Of a stretch of DNA of 64,000 nt, positions 55,511 to 63,851 are shown piece by piece. Position 1 is the first letter of the stretch; the number at the start of each line of letters is the position of its first letter. The DNA comes from an uncultured Bacteroidota bacterium (GTDB taxonomy: Bacteria > Bacteroidota > Bacteroidia > UKL13-3), in the NCBI GenBank assembly GCA_903910445.1, contig CAIVZR010000037.1, forward strand, positions 1 through 64,000, read 5' to 3'. The notes beneath the pieces were generated by a model, which saw only the letters and a program-made list of their open reading frames with translations, made no database searches and was not told where the DNA came from. A program made the translations under genes and the position numbers.

Positions 55511-58057
55511 ATGAAACGCATATACTCCCTAAACAAAAACATTGCGATAATTATTGCGGCATTTATGTTGCTCTTGCTCGCAGCTCCAGCCAAGGCAAAT
55601 TGTGACTTTCACGCGAATTTCACTTTCTCTGCTACTTCTGCAAATTGCAAAACATTCGTATTTACCAATACATCTTATGTCACAAATGGCACCGATTCAG
55701 GTGTTAGCTATATTTGGAGAAACGGATCTGCGGCTATTGGTTCAACAAAAAATTTAACCTATACTTTCTCGGCAAATGGAACGTATAATATTTGTTTGAT
55801 TATGTTCAAACAAACCAATGTCGGAATATGCAGCGATACAATTTGCAAAACAGTTACAGTAAATTGTGGCACTTGCAATTTTGGAAATGTGGGTTGGAAT
55901 TGGACTTACAATTGCTCAAACCGCACGGTAACATTTACTGGATCGAATTCGGATACTGCGGGAACCTATCGTTATACCTGGGGCTTTGGCGACCAACATT
56001 ATGATACTTTGAATCACAAATCAACAACCCACCAATATCCAAACAATGGAACATACACTGTATGTTTAAACATTAAAAAGTATGATGGTGGTAATGTTTG
56101 TAGAGATACTACCATTTGTAAAACAGTAACTGTTGGTGGTGTATTGGCTCCAAATTTTACGGCCACACAATCTACTGCAAATTGCAAGGAATTTGTTTTT
56201 ACTATTCAAGATTCTAACTCTTGTGGTATTTATTTATGGTCGTGGGGTGATGGTTCAACATCTACGCAAACCAACAAGAACAGTACTATTGGACATAATT
56301 ACGCATCTAACGGAACGTATACTGTTTGCCTTAAAGTGGTATCATGTAATGATTCAAATTGTTTCCAGTATACATGTAAAACGATTACAGTAAATTGTGG
56401 AGGTTGTTCAACTTATGCGAATTGGGGCTTTAGTATTTCTTGCCCAACACGAACTGTAACATTTACTTCAGGCGTGGGTGATAGTACCGGTACCTATAAT
56501 TACGTTTGGACCTTTGGCGACAACACTACTGCAACCACTAAGAATGCAACACATACTTACTCGGCCAACGGTACTTATACAGTTTGCTTAAATATAAAAC
56601 GTTATACCAATAGCAATACACCTTGCTTTGATACTACCATCTGTAAAACAGTGGCGGTAAATTGTACATCAACATCATGTTCTTTATATGCAGGTTGGAG
56701 CTACAATATTGCTTGTCCTTCAAGAGTTGGAACCTTTAGTTCATTTGTTGGCGACAGCACAGGTTCGTATGAATATCAGTGGACATTTGGTGATAATACA
56801 GGGCCATACAGCGGACACGCTCAAACCCATACATTCTTAAATAATGGCACTTACACAGTATGCTTAAGTGTGAAACGTTTTATTCCAGGAACAACAACAG
56901 TTTGTAAGGATACTACTATTTGCAAAACAGTTACTGTAAGCTGTTCAGGTTGTAACTTAACTTCAAACTTTGCTTTCGGTGTGAATTGTTCACTAAGAAA
57001 GGTGGAAGTGCAAAATTCAACTACTGGCGATAGCTGCTTCACTTCTAAATGGGCTTGGGGCGATGGCACCTATAGCAATGATAAGAACCCTGCACCACAC
57101 GTATATGCGCAAGCAGGAACTTACTCAATTTGCTTGATCGTAAGAAAATGTACGGATACCACTTGCGTGAATTATATATGCAAGACTGTTGTAGTACCTA
57201 ATTCATGCTGCAACTCTCATGCATATTTCGGGGCAACCGTTAAATGCGCTGATAAGAAAGTAGAGGTAATGAATTATAGCTATGGCGATAGCTGTATGAC
57301 CTACAAATGGACATGGGGAGATGGATCTTCTAGCAATGATAAAACCCCGGTTAAACATATTTATAATGCTGCAGGTACTTATACAATTTGTTTGAAGGTT
57401 ACTAAATGTAATGATTCAACTTGCTTCAATACTTTCTGTAAAACGATAGTAATTCCTAGTACCTGCTGCCCTACACCTAATTTCTACTGGTATAATTTCT
57501 GTAATACCTTCCGTTTCATTAATACAACTGTTGGTGGAACTTCATACTGGTGGTCGTTTGGCGACAGTAGCTTCTCATCGGCTAAAAGCCCTTACCATGC
57601 CTTCTTCCAAAAACGCACTTATAATGTTTGCTTGACTGTATTTGATAGCGTGAAACATTGCTCAACTACCGTTTGTAAAACTGTAACAGTGAATTGCAGA
57701 TGGTTTGGAAATCATTTCGAAGTACCTTTAGGTGATGATAATATTGGTAATAATGATGCGCTTGAACAAGCTGATGGCAGCATGAATACCGATTTAACTC
57801 CATCAAAAGGATTGCAGGTAAATGAAAGCGCTGGAATCACAGCTTATCCTAATCCTACGAACAGCTATTTGAATATTGTACTTCCTGCAAGCAATGCAAC
57901 GGTGAAGATTACCGATATTACTGGTGCTGTTTTGATGCAATTTGAAAATGTATCATCATTTATGAAAGCAGATGTTTCAAAATTAGCTGCCGGTGTGTAC
58001 TTCGTAAATGTTGTGAATGAGAACGGATTGCAAAGTGTACGCTTCATGAAGAACTAA
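55511..58057 (+). CDS. T9SS cysteine-rich PKD-repeat surface protein
   Basis: An 848-residue secreted protein with a signal peptide (ending PAKA) and eight PKD-like modules of about 85 residues. Landmarks are WSWGDGS/WTFGDN and YxxNGTYTVCLK; each module ends with a Cys then KTV/KTI strand (CKTVTV and variants). Conserved cysteines at the start (CNxxxNF), middle and end of each module suggest disulfide-linked units. The end (about 785-848; AYPNPTNSYLNIVLPAS, then DVSKLAAGVYFVNVV) is a T9SS type A tail. It probably forms a long adhesive or matrix fibre. It follows the propeller protein by 54 bases and is ended by the terminator at 58081. Confidence 0.9.
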   Translation: MKRIYSLNKNIAIIIAAFMLLLLAAPAKANCDFHANFTFSATSANCKTFVFTNTSYVTNGTDSGVSYIWRNGSAAIGSTKNLTYTFSANGTYNICLIMFKQTNVGICSDTICKTVTVNCGTCNFGNVGWNWTYNCSNRTVTFTGSNSDTAGTYRYTWGFGDQHYDTLNHKSTTHQYPNNGTYTVCLNIKKYDGGNVCRDTTICKTVTVGGVLAPNFTATQSTANCKEFVFTIQDSNSCGIYLWSWGDGSTSTQTNKNSTIGHNYASNGTYTVCLKVVSCNDSNCFQYTCKTITVNCGGCSTYANWGFSISCPTRTVTFTSGVGDSTGTYNYVWTFGDNTTATTKNATHTYSANGTYTVCLNIKRYTNSNTPCFDTTICKTVAVNCTSTSCSLYAGWSYNIACPSRVGTFSSFVGDSTGSYEYQWTFGDNTGPYSGHAQTHTFLNNGTYTVCLSVKRFIPGTTTVCKDTTICKTVTVSCSGCNLTSNFAFGVNCSLRKVEVQNSTTGDSCFTSKWAWGDGTYSNDKNPAPHVYAQAGTYSICLIVRKCTDTTCVNYICKTVVVPNSCCNSHAYFGATVKCADKKVEVMNYSYGDSCMTYKWTWGDGSSSNDKTPVKHIYNAAGTYTICLKVTKCNDSTCFNTFCKTIVIPSTCCPTPNFYWYNFCNTFRFINTTVGGTSYWWSFGDSSFSSAKSPYHAFFQKRTYNVCLTVFDSVKHCSTTVCKTVTVNCRWFGNHFEVPLGDDNIGNNDALEQADGSMNTDLTPSKGLQVNESAGITAYPNPTNSYLNIVLPASNATVKITDITGAVLMQFENVSSFMKADVSKLAAGVYFVNVVNENGLQSVRFMKN

Positions 58058-58080
58058 AAGAGGTTATAAAGTATTTTCGT

Positions 58081-58113
58081 AAACCCGCAGGCTTTTGGCT
58101 TGCGGGTTTTTTA
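58081..58113 (+). terminator. Intrinsic terminator after the PKD protein
   Basis: AAACCCGCA/TGCGGGTTT with an inner GGC/GCT-type extension forms a roughly 12-bp stem, followed by TTTTTT on the plus strand. It also shows that the frame opening at 58100 is not the true start of the next gene. Confidence 0.88.
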
Positions 58114-58201
58114 TTTTACAAGGTTTAATTGTCATTGCAAAATGACAATGATTACGAGGCGATTAGCTGTTTTTTTAGGATGTATCAATTATTTTAGCAA
58201 C

Positions 58202-58555
58202 ATGAAATATCGTATTATTCCCGCGATCATCTTTGGTTTGTCTCTGTTTGTTTATTCATGTACAAAAGAGAATTATGAAACAAAATTTAAAGTTATTATT
58301 GGCCCCTGCGATTCAATTACTTTTTCTAAAAATATAAAACCAATAATTAATTTGAAATGCGCATCAGCCAGTGGCTGCCATGATGGAAATTCACCTAATG
58401 GCGATTTCACTGCTTATGATTTAATGGCCCCAAAAATTTCTAAATTTAATCAACGGGTTTTAATCACTAAAGATATGCCCAAAGGTGATATCTTAACGGT
58501 GGATCAATTAAGTATGATTACATGCTGGCTCAATAAAGGAGCTAAGAATGACTAA
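58202..58555 (+). CDS. Small lipoprotein with a CX5CH heme-like motif
   Basis: A 117-residue protein with a lipobox (FVYSC; Cys at about residue 19) and a compact domain. The stretch KPIINLKCASASGCHDG resembles Bacteroidota surface cytochrome-like lipoproteins, where 'II..KC..CH' begins a heme site. Here the motif is CX5CH, not CX2CH, so heme attachment is uncertain. The ATG at 58202 begins a normal lipoprotein signal; the longer frame starts inside a terminator. A very small gene and a DUF5777 gene follow on the same strand. Confidence 0.7.
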   Translation: MKYRIIPAIIFGLSLFVYSCTKENYETKFKVIIGPCDSITFSKNIKPIINLKCASASGCHDGNSPNGDFTAYDLMAPKISKFNQRVLITKDMPKGDILTVDQLSMITCWLNKGAKND

Positions 58556-58576
58556 TTACAATGCAATAACGAAGCA

Positions 58577-58735
58577 ATGAAAAGGAATAAGAAAATAAAA
58601 GTGAAGATTGATAATTTAAAACTATCCAAACAAATCTCCCGACTTCTCTTTAAAGATGTTCCAATGATAGAAAAAGTAATGAAAGATAAAACCCAGTATA
58701 CCCGTAAAAAGAAACATATAGACCCTTTGGATTAA
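58577..58735 (+). CDS. Small basic protein, 52 residues
   Basis: An ATG frame of 52 codons rich in Lys/Arg. The start is MKRNKKIKVKID, the middle is LLFKDVPMIEKVM, and the end is YTRKKKHIDPLD. It is preceded by 20 bases from the lipoprotein stop, and its TAA overlaps the next ATG in TAATG form, so it is likely translationally coupled. No signal peptide or metal motif is seen. I infer a real gene from position, coupling and composition; similar Lys-rich tails ending in KKKH occur in small Bacteroidota proteins. Function unknown. Confidence 0.55.
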   Translation: MKRNKKIKVKIDNLKLSKQISRLLFKDVPMIEKVMKDKTQYTRKKKHIDPLD

Positions 58736-59604
58736 TGAAAAAATATATACTAATAACCGTCCTGTTTTTTGCATTCGCCGCCGCAGCTCAAACAAAAACA
58801 AGCACGGAAGATTCTCTTTTGTTGGCTTCTGGTTCGGGGGTAAGTGAAGAGGTGGAAGCAACCTTTAAATCGACAAGAATAGTTAATGCACATTCGGTGC
58901 AAACTGTTGGAAGACATTCACTAGACTTTAGAATCATGCACCGTTTTGGAGCACTCAATTCGGGTTTATACAATTTATTTGGGCTAGATATCGCCTCCAT
59001 GCGTATGGGATTTGAATATGGACTTTCCCACCGATTAATGGTAGGATTGGGGCGCAGCACCGAAGGAAAAACTTATGATGGTTTTCTGAAATACCGTATT
59101 TTTATTCAACACCGTGGAATAAAAAACGCAACACCATTGAGTGTTACAATTCTTGGAAGTACTTCCTATAAAACCTTAAAATATGGCAATCCACGCGACA
59201 CCTTCTGGCAAGGAAAGGTTGATTATAATTTACAATTGCTTGCTGCACGCAAGTTCAATGAGAGATTCTCTTTGCAATTAATGCCCACCTGGGTACATCG
59301 AAATTTAGTAGAAACTATAGATCAAAAGAATGACATCATAGCCATTGGAATAGGTGGACGTGTTAAGTTAAATAAACGAGTGGCAATTAATTTCGATTAC
59401 TTTTATACCTCAACGAATCAGCTTGGCAAAGGGTATACAAACCCTTTAAGTATTGGAATTGATATTGAAACCGGTGGGCATGTATTTCAGCTGCACTTCA
59501 CCAATTCGAGAGGAATGATTGAAAAACAATTCATTGGTGAAACGAATGGTAAATGGTCTAAAGGCGATATCCTATTTGGATTTAATCTCTCTCGGGTATT
59601 CTAG
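58735..59604 (+). CDS. DUF5777-family beta-barrel protein
   Basis: A 289-residue secreted protein: signal peptide (ending FAAAAQ), then a barrel-type chain. TFKSTRIVNAHSVQTVGRHSLDFRI (in part) and GLDIASMRMGFEYGLSHRLMVG are typical of DUF5777, often coupled to cytochrome-like or YceI-type genes in Bacteroidota. That fits the heme-like lipoprotein just upstream, an inference from neighbourhood. It ends VF as outer-membrane proteins do. Its start overlaps the small basic gene's stop. Confidence 0.84.
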   Translation: MKKYILITVLFFAFAAAAQTKTSTEDSLLLASGSGVSEEVEATFKSTRIVNAHSVQTVGRHSLDFRIMHRFGALNSGLYNLFGLDIASMRMGFEYGLSHRLMVGLGRSTEGKTYDGFLKYRIFIQHRGIKNATPLSVTILGSTSYKTLKYGNPRDTFWQGKVDYNLQLLAARKFNERFSLQLMPTWVHRNLVETIDQKNDIIAIGIGGRVKLNKRVAINFDYFYTSTNQLGKGYTNPLSIGIDIETGGHVFQLHFTNSRGMIEKQFIGETNGKWSKGDILFGFNLSRVF

Positions 59605-59610
59605 TGCAAA

Positions 59611-61920
59611 CTAATGATTAATTACTATTTTACGGGTAGTTAATCCATCGATACATAGAAAGTAAATACCACTTGGTAACGATGAAATATTAAGCTCGAT
59701 TTCTGAATTTGATATAATTCCATGATAAATTTTTTGACCTAAATTATTTAGTAAGTGATACTGAAATTCTTTACAGTTATTTTGTAATTTAAATTGAATT
59801 GAATTGTTGGCAGGGTTCGGGAATATATCCAATGATTTATAGTCATTGTCAATCCATAATCCATAGCTGTTCCCCTGATTGCTATAACCCGGAGTGCGAT
59901 TTCCAAGCCAAATAAAGGATCCGAGTCCATCGGTAATTCTACCATAAGAAATATTATCATTCGCATTTAAATAACTGACGCTATCAATAAGCAATCCTTT
60001 TGCATCGAATAATCCAACCCATTCGCCACCAGCGCTCAATTTGAAGTTTACATGATAAATACCTTGTGCTGTTTGATTATCGCACCAAAACAAGGAGAAC
60101 TTATTTGCAGGTAAGGTAACAGCGGGTAATTTAAATTTTGTGGGATTAGTTAGACTATTGCTCAAGTAAAGGGTGCTTAGATCAATTGCATTATTATCCA
60201 AATTGTATACCTCTAACCAATCGTCAAATTCGCCAAACTCATCGGCAATCACAGAAGTATTTTTAGGCATCAGTTCATTAATACGCAGTTTTAAATTACT
60301 CCGAATACCAAGGTAAAGAGAAAGATTTTCATAGGATGGATAACGCGCTACCTGCCCCGAAGGGGAAGTAGCAGTATAAAAGAATATGCAGGTATCAATA
60401 TTGCCATGGGCGGGTAATGAAAATCCATAATAACCGTCACCGGCAATTCCGTCCTGATGCAAGCCATCATCAAAAAGGAAGGCTTTGGTGAACCCGCCTG
60501 CCAAATCGAAAGAATAAAATAAACTCAATGCCAATGGACTTTCATCATCGAATCCTGAAATAGTAAAATGCAATAAATCAGTAATTGATCCGAATTCTGG
60601 TTGATGTCTTTCATTCAATAAAACAGGAATAATATTATTATGACTAATTTGTTGTTTGATGGAAGTATTACGTGCTGTGAAAAATGGTTTTAAACCATAT
60701 TTTACGTGGGCTACACCAATAGTCTGACTGTATGAATTATGAAATTGTCCAACAGTAAATCCATAATCTTTTGTTCGCAAGGTATCGGCAACAGCGGCGC
60801 CCCAAATAAGGTTATGCAGGGAATCGATGCGAGGAAATATAATGGAAGTATCATAAGTGGTGGAAACGAACTTGTACAAATAATAGTCATATTTGGTTTT
60901 AAACTCAGGTATTGCTAAAAGCTTAGTAAAGAGGGGGCGGGTCTTACCAGCATTAAACTGATACACGTTTTTAGTTCCCCAGTCGTCACTACTCCATCCG
61001 ATGCCAAAGGTATTATCGGCATCATAGCTTATATACTCCATTTGATTTGTATAGGTATTTTGATAAAGGAAGAAATTATTATTATTCCAAACATAGTTAT
61101 CCCAATGACCCGACGCAACTTCTAATGCCATCATTTGTAAATAGGATTCAACATTAAAATACTTCTTTATTTTAGCTGCATAAGTAGTATCCGCTGGCAA
61201 ATTATTTAAAGCGTTAATAAAGTCGGCCAAGGATTGGTAATTGTCGGCCACAATATTATTTTGCAATTCATATACACGCTGTATCTTATTACAAAAATTC
61301 CCAGTCATTTTGTAGGAATTCCCATTCACCCCTTTATAGGTTAAATCGGCCCCATAATAGCATTTGTACAAATTGCCATCACTATTTCCAAAACGCGTTT
61401 GGGTGAAGATTTCATCCAAATCTTCTATGTTGATATAGATGCCATAGTAAGCTCCATTGATAAACACTTTGACATAATTACAACGAAGTGCTGGCAAATT
61501 ATTTTGATACATCGCATCCCAAAATAATTTTTCACGAATTACAGAAGGGTCATTATGTTCACCATTGAAATTGAGTTTCTCTACATCATAAAAATTCCTC
61601 CCCGATTTAAAAGTATTAAATGAAAGTTTAAATGATTTCTTTTTAGCAAATCGAGAGGTATTTCCTTTAAATCGGATGCCAACATTTAGCACCGTATCAT
61701 TGGGTAATATTCCATCACTCCAAATAAATGTTACAGGATACTCGTGATCGCTGCATTCGTTTCCAGGTAAATAAAGTGCACTGAGCGAATCGACAGGTAG
61801 ATTTATATTAACAGTGATTAAAACACTATCATTATAAACTCTTCCTCGAGGTGGGTTTACATATTGAGAATAACCAAAAAATGGTATCAGCACAAATAGT
61901 AGTAAACCTATAAAACGCAT
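59611..61920 (-). CDS. CotH-kinase-like, lamin-tail, T9SS surface protein
   Basis: A 769-residue secreted protein with a signal peptide (ending FGYSQ). A CotH-like domain (about 85-360) is marked by IRFKGNTSRFAKKKSFKLSF, EKLNFNGEHNDPSVIREKL and EYISYDADNTFGIGW; CotH relatives can phosphorylate proteins. A lamin-tail domain (about 560-680; RINELMPKNTSVIADEFGEF) and a T9SS type A tail (about 695-769; IFPNPANNSIQFKL) follow. A -7 box (TATCTTTG on the minus strand) lies four bases upstream of the ATG. It is convergent with the DUF5777 gene, six bases apart. Confidence 0.9.
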   Translation of the reverse strand: MRFIGLLLFVLIPFFGYSQYVNPPRGRVYNDSVLITVNINLPVDSLSALYLPGNECSDHEYPVTFIWSDGILPNDTVLNVGIRFKGNTSRFAKKKSFKLSFNTFKSGRNFYDVEKLNFNGEHNDPSVIREKLFWDAMYQNNLPALRCNYVKVFINGAYYGIYINIEDLDEIFTQTRFGNSDGNLYKCYYGADLTYKGVNGNSYKMTGNFCNKIQRVYELQNNIVADNYQSLADFINALNNLPADTTYAAKIKKYFNVESYLQMMALEVASGHWDNYVWNNNNFFLYQNTYTNQMEYISYDADNTFGIGWSSDDWGTKNVYQFNAGKTRPLFTKLLAIPEFKTKYDYYLYKFVSTTYDTSIIFPRIDSLHNLIWGAAVADTLRTKDYGFTVGQFHNSYSQTIGVAHVKYGLKPFFTARNTSIKQQISHNNIIPVLLNERHQPEFGSITDLLHFTISGFDDESPLALSLFYSFDLAGGFTKAFLFDDGLHQDGIAGDGYYGFSLPAHGNIDTCIFFYTATSPSGQVARYPSYENLSLYLGIRSNLKLRINELMPKNTSVIADEFGEFDDWLEVYNLDNNAIDLSTLYLSNSLTNPTKFKLPAVTLPANKFSLFWCDNQTAQGIYHVNFKLSAGGEWVGLFDAKGLLIDSVSYLNANDNISYGRITDGLGSFIWLGNRTPGYSNQGNSYGLWIDNDYKSLDIFPNPANNSIQFKLQNNCKEFQYHLLNNLGQKIYHGIISNSEIELNISSLPSGIYFLCIDGLTTRKIVINH

Positions 61921-61924
61921 AATG

Positions 61925-61932
61925 CAAAGATA
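61925..61932 (-). promoter_or_regulatory. TATCTTTG box four bases before the CotH-like start
   Basis: An exact TAnnTTTG box on the minus strand, ending four bases before the ATG at 61920. Confidence 0.42.
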
Positions 61933-61965
61933 CGAATAAGCAATGCTTGAATTCGGATTGAGAAA

Positions 61966-62592
61966 TTAATAATGAAGTATACTTTGTCCTATCCCATTTA
62001 CAAATCGATTTACGGGTGTGCAATAATAAAAAAGCATTGGAATACCAATACCTAAAACCATACCACCAATTACATCCGTAGGGTAATGCTTGCCCAAATA
62101 CATCCTTGAATAGGCTACTGTGCAGGCCCAAGCATAAGCTGGAATGGTTACATACCACTTGTGATAATATAAAGCCATGCTTGTAGCGCTGCAAAAAGCT
62201 GCAGTAGTATGTCCCGATGGAAATGAATAGGTTTTTGATGGTTTATCAATGATAAGCTCGTTGGGATAAGTTACATAAGGTCGATCGCGCTTGCCAATCA
62301 ATTTAATTGAATAACTTAGAATGCAAGCAGTAGCTAAAGAGGAGGCCGAAAAAAAACTTTCCTGAACGAGGGGACTGGATTTCTTTATTTTACCAAATGT
62401 AAAGCTGAAAGCTGGATAGGCAAAAGGAACTACATAAGCACTATTACTAGTGATTTTGAAAAACTTTGTTGCATTGGGAGTTTGCGGGCTGTTGATTTTC
62501 TTCAATAGATTGATATCCCAATTTTGTGCAAGGCTTCCAATTCCAGTGCAAAGCCATAGAATAGTGAAAATTGTTTTTTGGAAATAAAACAT
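61966..62592 (-). CDS. PAP2-family membrane phosphatase
   Basis: A 208-residue protein with a signal or anchor segment and several hydrophobic helices. The three PAP2 motifs are complete: KLIGKRDRPY, PSGHTTAAF and SRMYLGKHYPTDVIGG, with catalytic His in the last two. It dephosphorylates lipids such as undecaprenyl pyrophosphate, phosphatidate or phosphatidylglycerol phosphate; the substrate is not determinable. It lies 45 bases upstream of the CotH-like gene on the same strand and is divergent from the acyltransferase. Confidence 0.92.
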   Translation of the reverse strand: MFYFQKTIFTILWLCTGIGSLAQNWDINLLKKINSPQTPNATKFFKITSNSAYVVPFAYPAFSFTFGKIKKSSPLVQESFFSASSLATACILSYSIKLIGKRDRPYVTYPNELIIDKPSKTYSFPSGHTTAAFCSATSMALYYHKWYVTIPAYAWACTVAYSRMYLGKHYPTDVIGGMVLGIGIPMLFYYCTPVNRFVNGIGQSILHY

Positions 62593-62674
62593 GATTAATT
62601 TATGGGAAAGAATGAAAGATTTAATCCCTCGAAATACCTTTGCAATTTAAAAAAATCAAAACGTAAAATAAAGT

Positions 62675-62682
62675 TATTTTTG
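62675..62682 (+). promoter_or_regulatory. TATTTTTG box two bases before the acyltransferase start
   Basis: An exact TAnnTTTG box, CC, then ATG at 62685. If used, the transcript would be nearly leaderless from the second ATG (62691). Confidence 0.42.
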
Positions 62683-62684
62683 CC

Positions 62685-63848
62685 ATGGACATGGATAAAC
62701 CTGGAATCTTTTTCCCCTCACTCAATGGAATTCGCGCATTAGCAGCTAGTATGGTTATTGTGCATCATATTGAAATGGTGAAGAGTAATATGGGCATAAG
62801 TGTTTACAAGCTTCCTGGAGATATTGGTGGGCTTGGTGTTACCTTGTTTTTTGTGTTAAGTGGATTCCTTATTACTTACTTGCTTTTTGCCGAACAACAA
62901 CAGACGGGTACAATCCAGATTAAGAATTTTTATATACGTCGTATACTCCGAATTTGGCCGCTTTATTATTTGATAGTAATCATCTCTTTTTTTGTTTTCT
63001 CTCAATTTATATATCACGAAGGATTGGCTGAATTACAAAAACACTATTGGATTAAATTTGTTTTGAATATTTTCTTGATGGCCAATGTGTCACACGCGTG
63101 TATCGGTAAAGTGCCATTGGGTAGTAATTTATGGAGTGTAGGTACAGAGGAGCAATTCTATTTAATTTGGCCTTGGCTGGTAAAGAAACTCAAAAACAAT
63201 GGTGTTACATTACTAATTGTTATTATGGTCGTTCTCGGCTTATCTCGCATCTTGCTTTCTCAATATGTATATTCTGGTGAGCTTGAAGGAACAAGAAGGT
63301 ATTTGTTTTTCTTACTTCAGTTTTTAAACTTATTCCGTATCGACTGTATGGCGATGGGTGCTTTGGGAGCATGGATTTTATTTTTCAAGAAAGAGCAAAT
63401 TTTAAATATTGTTTTTCATAAGGCAACGCAGGTAATCGTTTGGATTGCTTGTATCACTTCTTTTGTATTGGGCATCACTTATTTTGATACGATGAATCAT
63501 ATTTTTTATTCGTTCTTTTTCATCCTTATACTAATGAATCTTGCAGCGAATAAATCAACGATGGTGAGCCTAGAAAATAGGGTCCTAAATTTCCTTGGAA
63601 AGATTTCCTATGGACTTTATGTGTATCACTTTATCGCCGTCATCGTGATCTTGAAATTATTGAATAAGTATATTCAATTCGATAGTGCCGTAATCCAAAA
63701 CGTAGTGATCTATGTATTCGTTTTTGGCTTATCAATCGTCATTAGCAGCCTATCATACCGATTTATGGAAAAGCCGCTCTTAAAAATGAAAAGCAGATTT
63801 GCCAATATAATCAGCGGGGATGCTGTAAACGAAAAACAGAATTCGTAA
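62685..63848 (+). CDS. Acyltransferase 3 (OafA/YrhL type)
   Basis: A 387-residue membrane protein with about ten hydrophobic helices and the conserved N-terminal start FPSLNGIRALAASMVIVHH (catalytic His region) followed by GVTLFFVLSGFLITYLL and FYIRRILRIWPLYY. WSVGTEEQFYLIWP is a further family landmark. It transfers acyl groups to surface sugars or lipids. ATG at 62685 or 62691 (MDKPG) are both possible. It is divergent from PAP2 and convergent with pfkA. Confidence 0.92.
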   Translation: MDMDKPGIFFPSLNGIRALAASMVIVHHIEMVKSNMGISVYKLPGDIGGLGVTLFFVLSGFLITYLLFAEQQQTGTIQIKNFYIRRILRIWPLYYLIVIISFFVFSQFIYHEGLAELQKHYWIKFVLNIFLMANVSHACIGKVPLGSNLWSVGTEEQFYLIWPWLVKKLKNNGVTLLIVIMVVLGLSRILLSQYVYSGELEGTRRYLFFLLQFLNLFRIDCMAMGALGAWILFFKKEQILNIVFHKATQVIVWIACITSFVLGITYFDTMNHIFYSFFFILILMNLAANKSTMVSLENRVLNFLGKISYGLYVYHFIAVIVILKLLNKYIQFDSAVIQNVVIYVFVFGLSIVISSLSYRFMEKPLLKMKSRFANIISGDAVNEKQNS

Positions 63849-63851
63849 GGT

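Noticed and set aside
55511-58057. Simple tandem DNA repeat or CRISPR-like array
   Set aside because: The periodicity is of protein modules; DNA copies are diverged and there are no direct repeats with spacers.
58100-58202. Longer N-terminus for the small lipoprotein
   Set aside because: The extension starts in a terminator and lacks a secretion signal; ATG at 58202 gives a lipobox.
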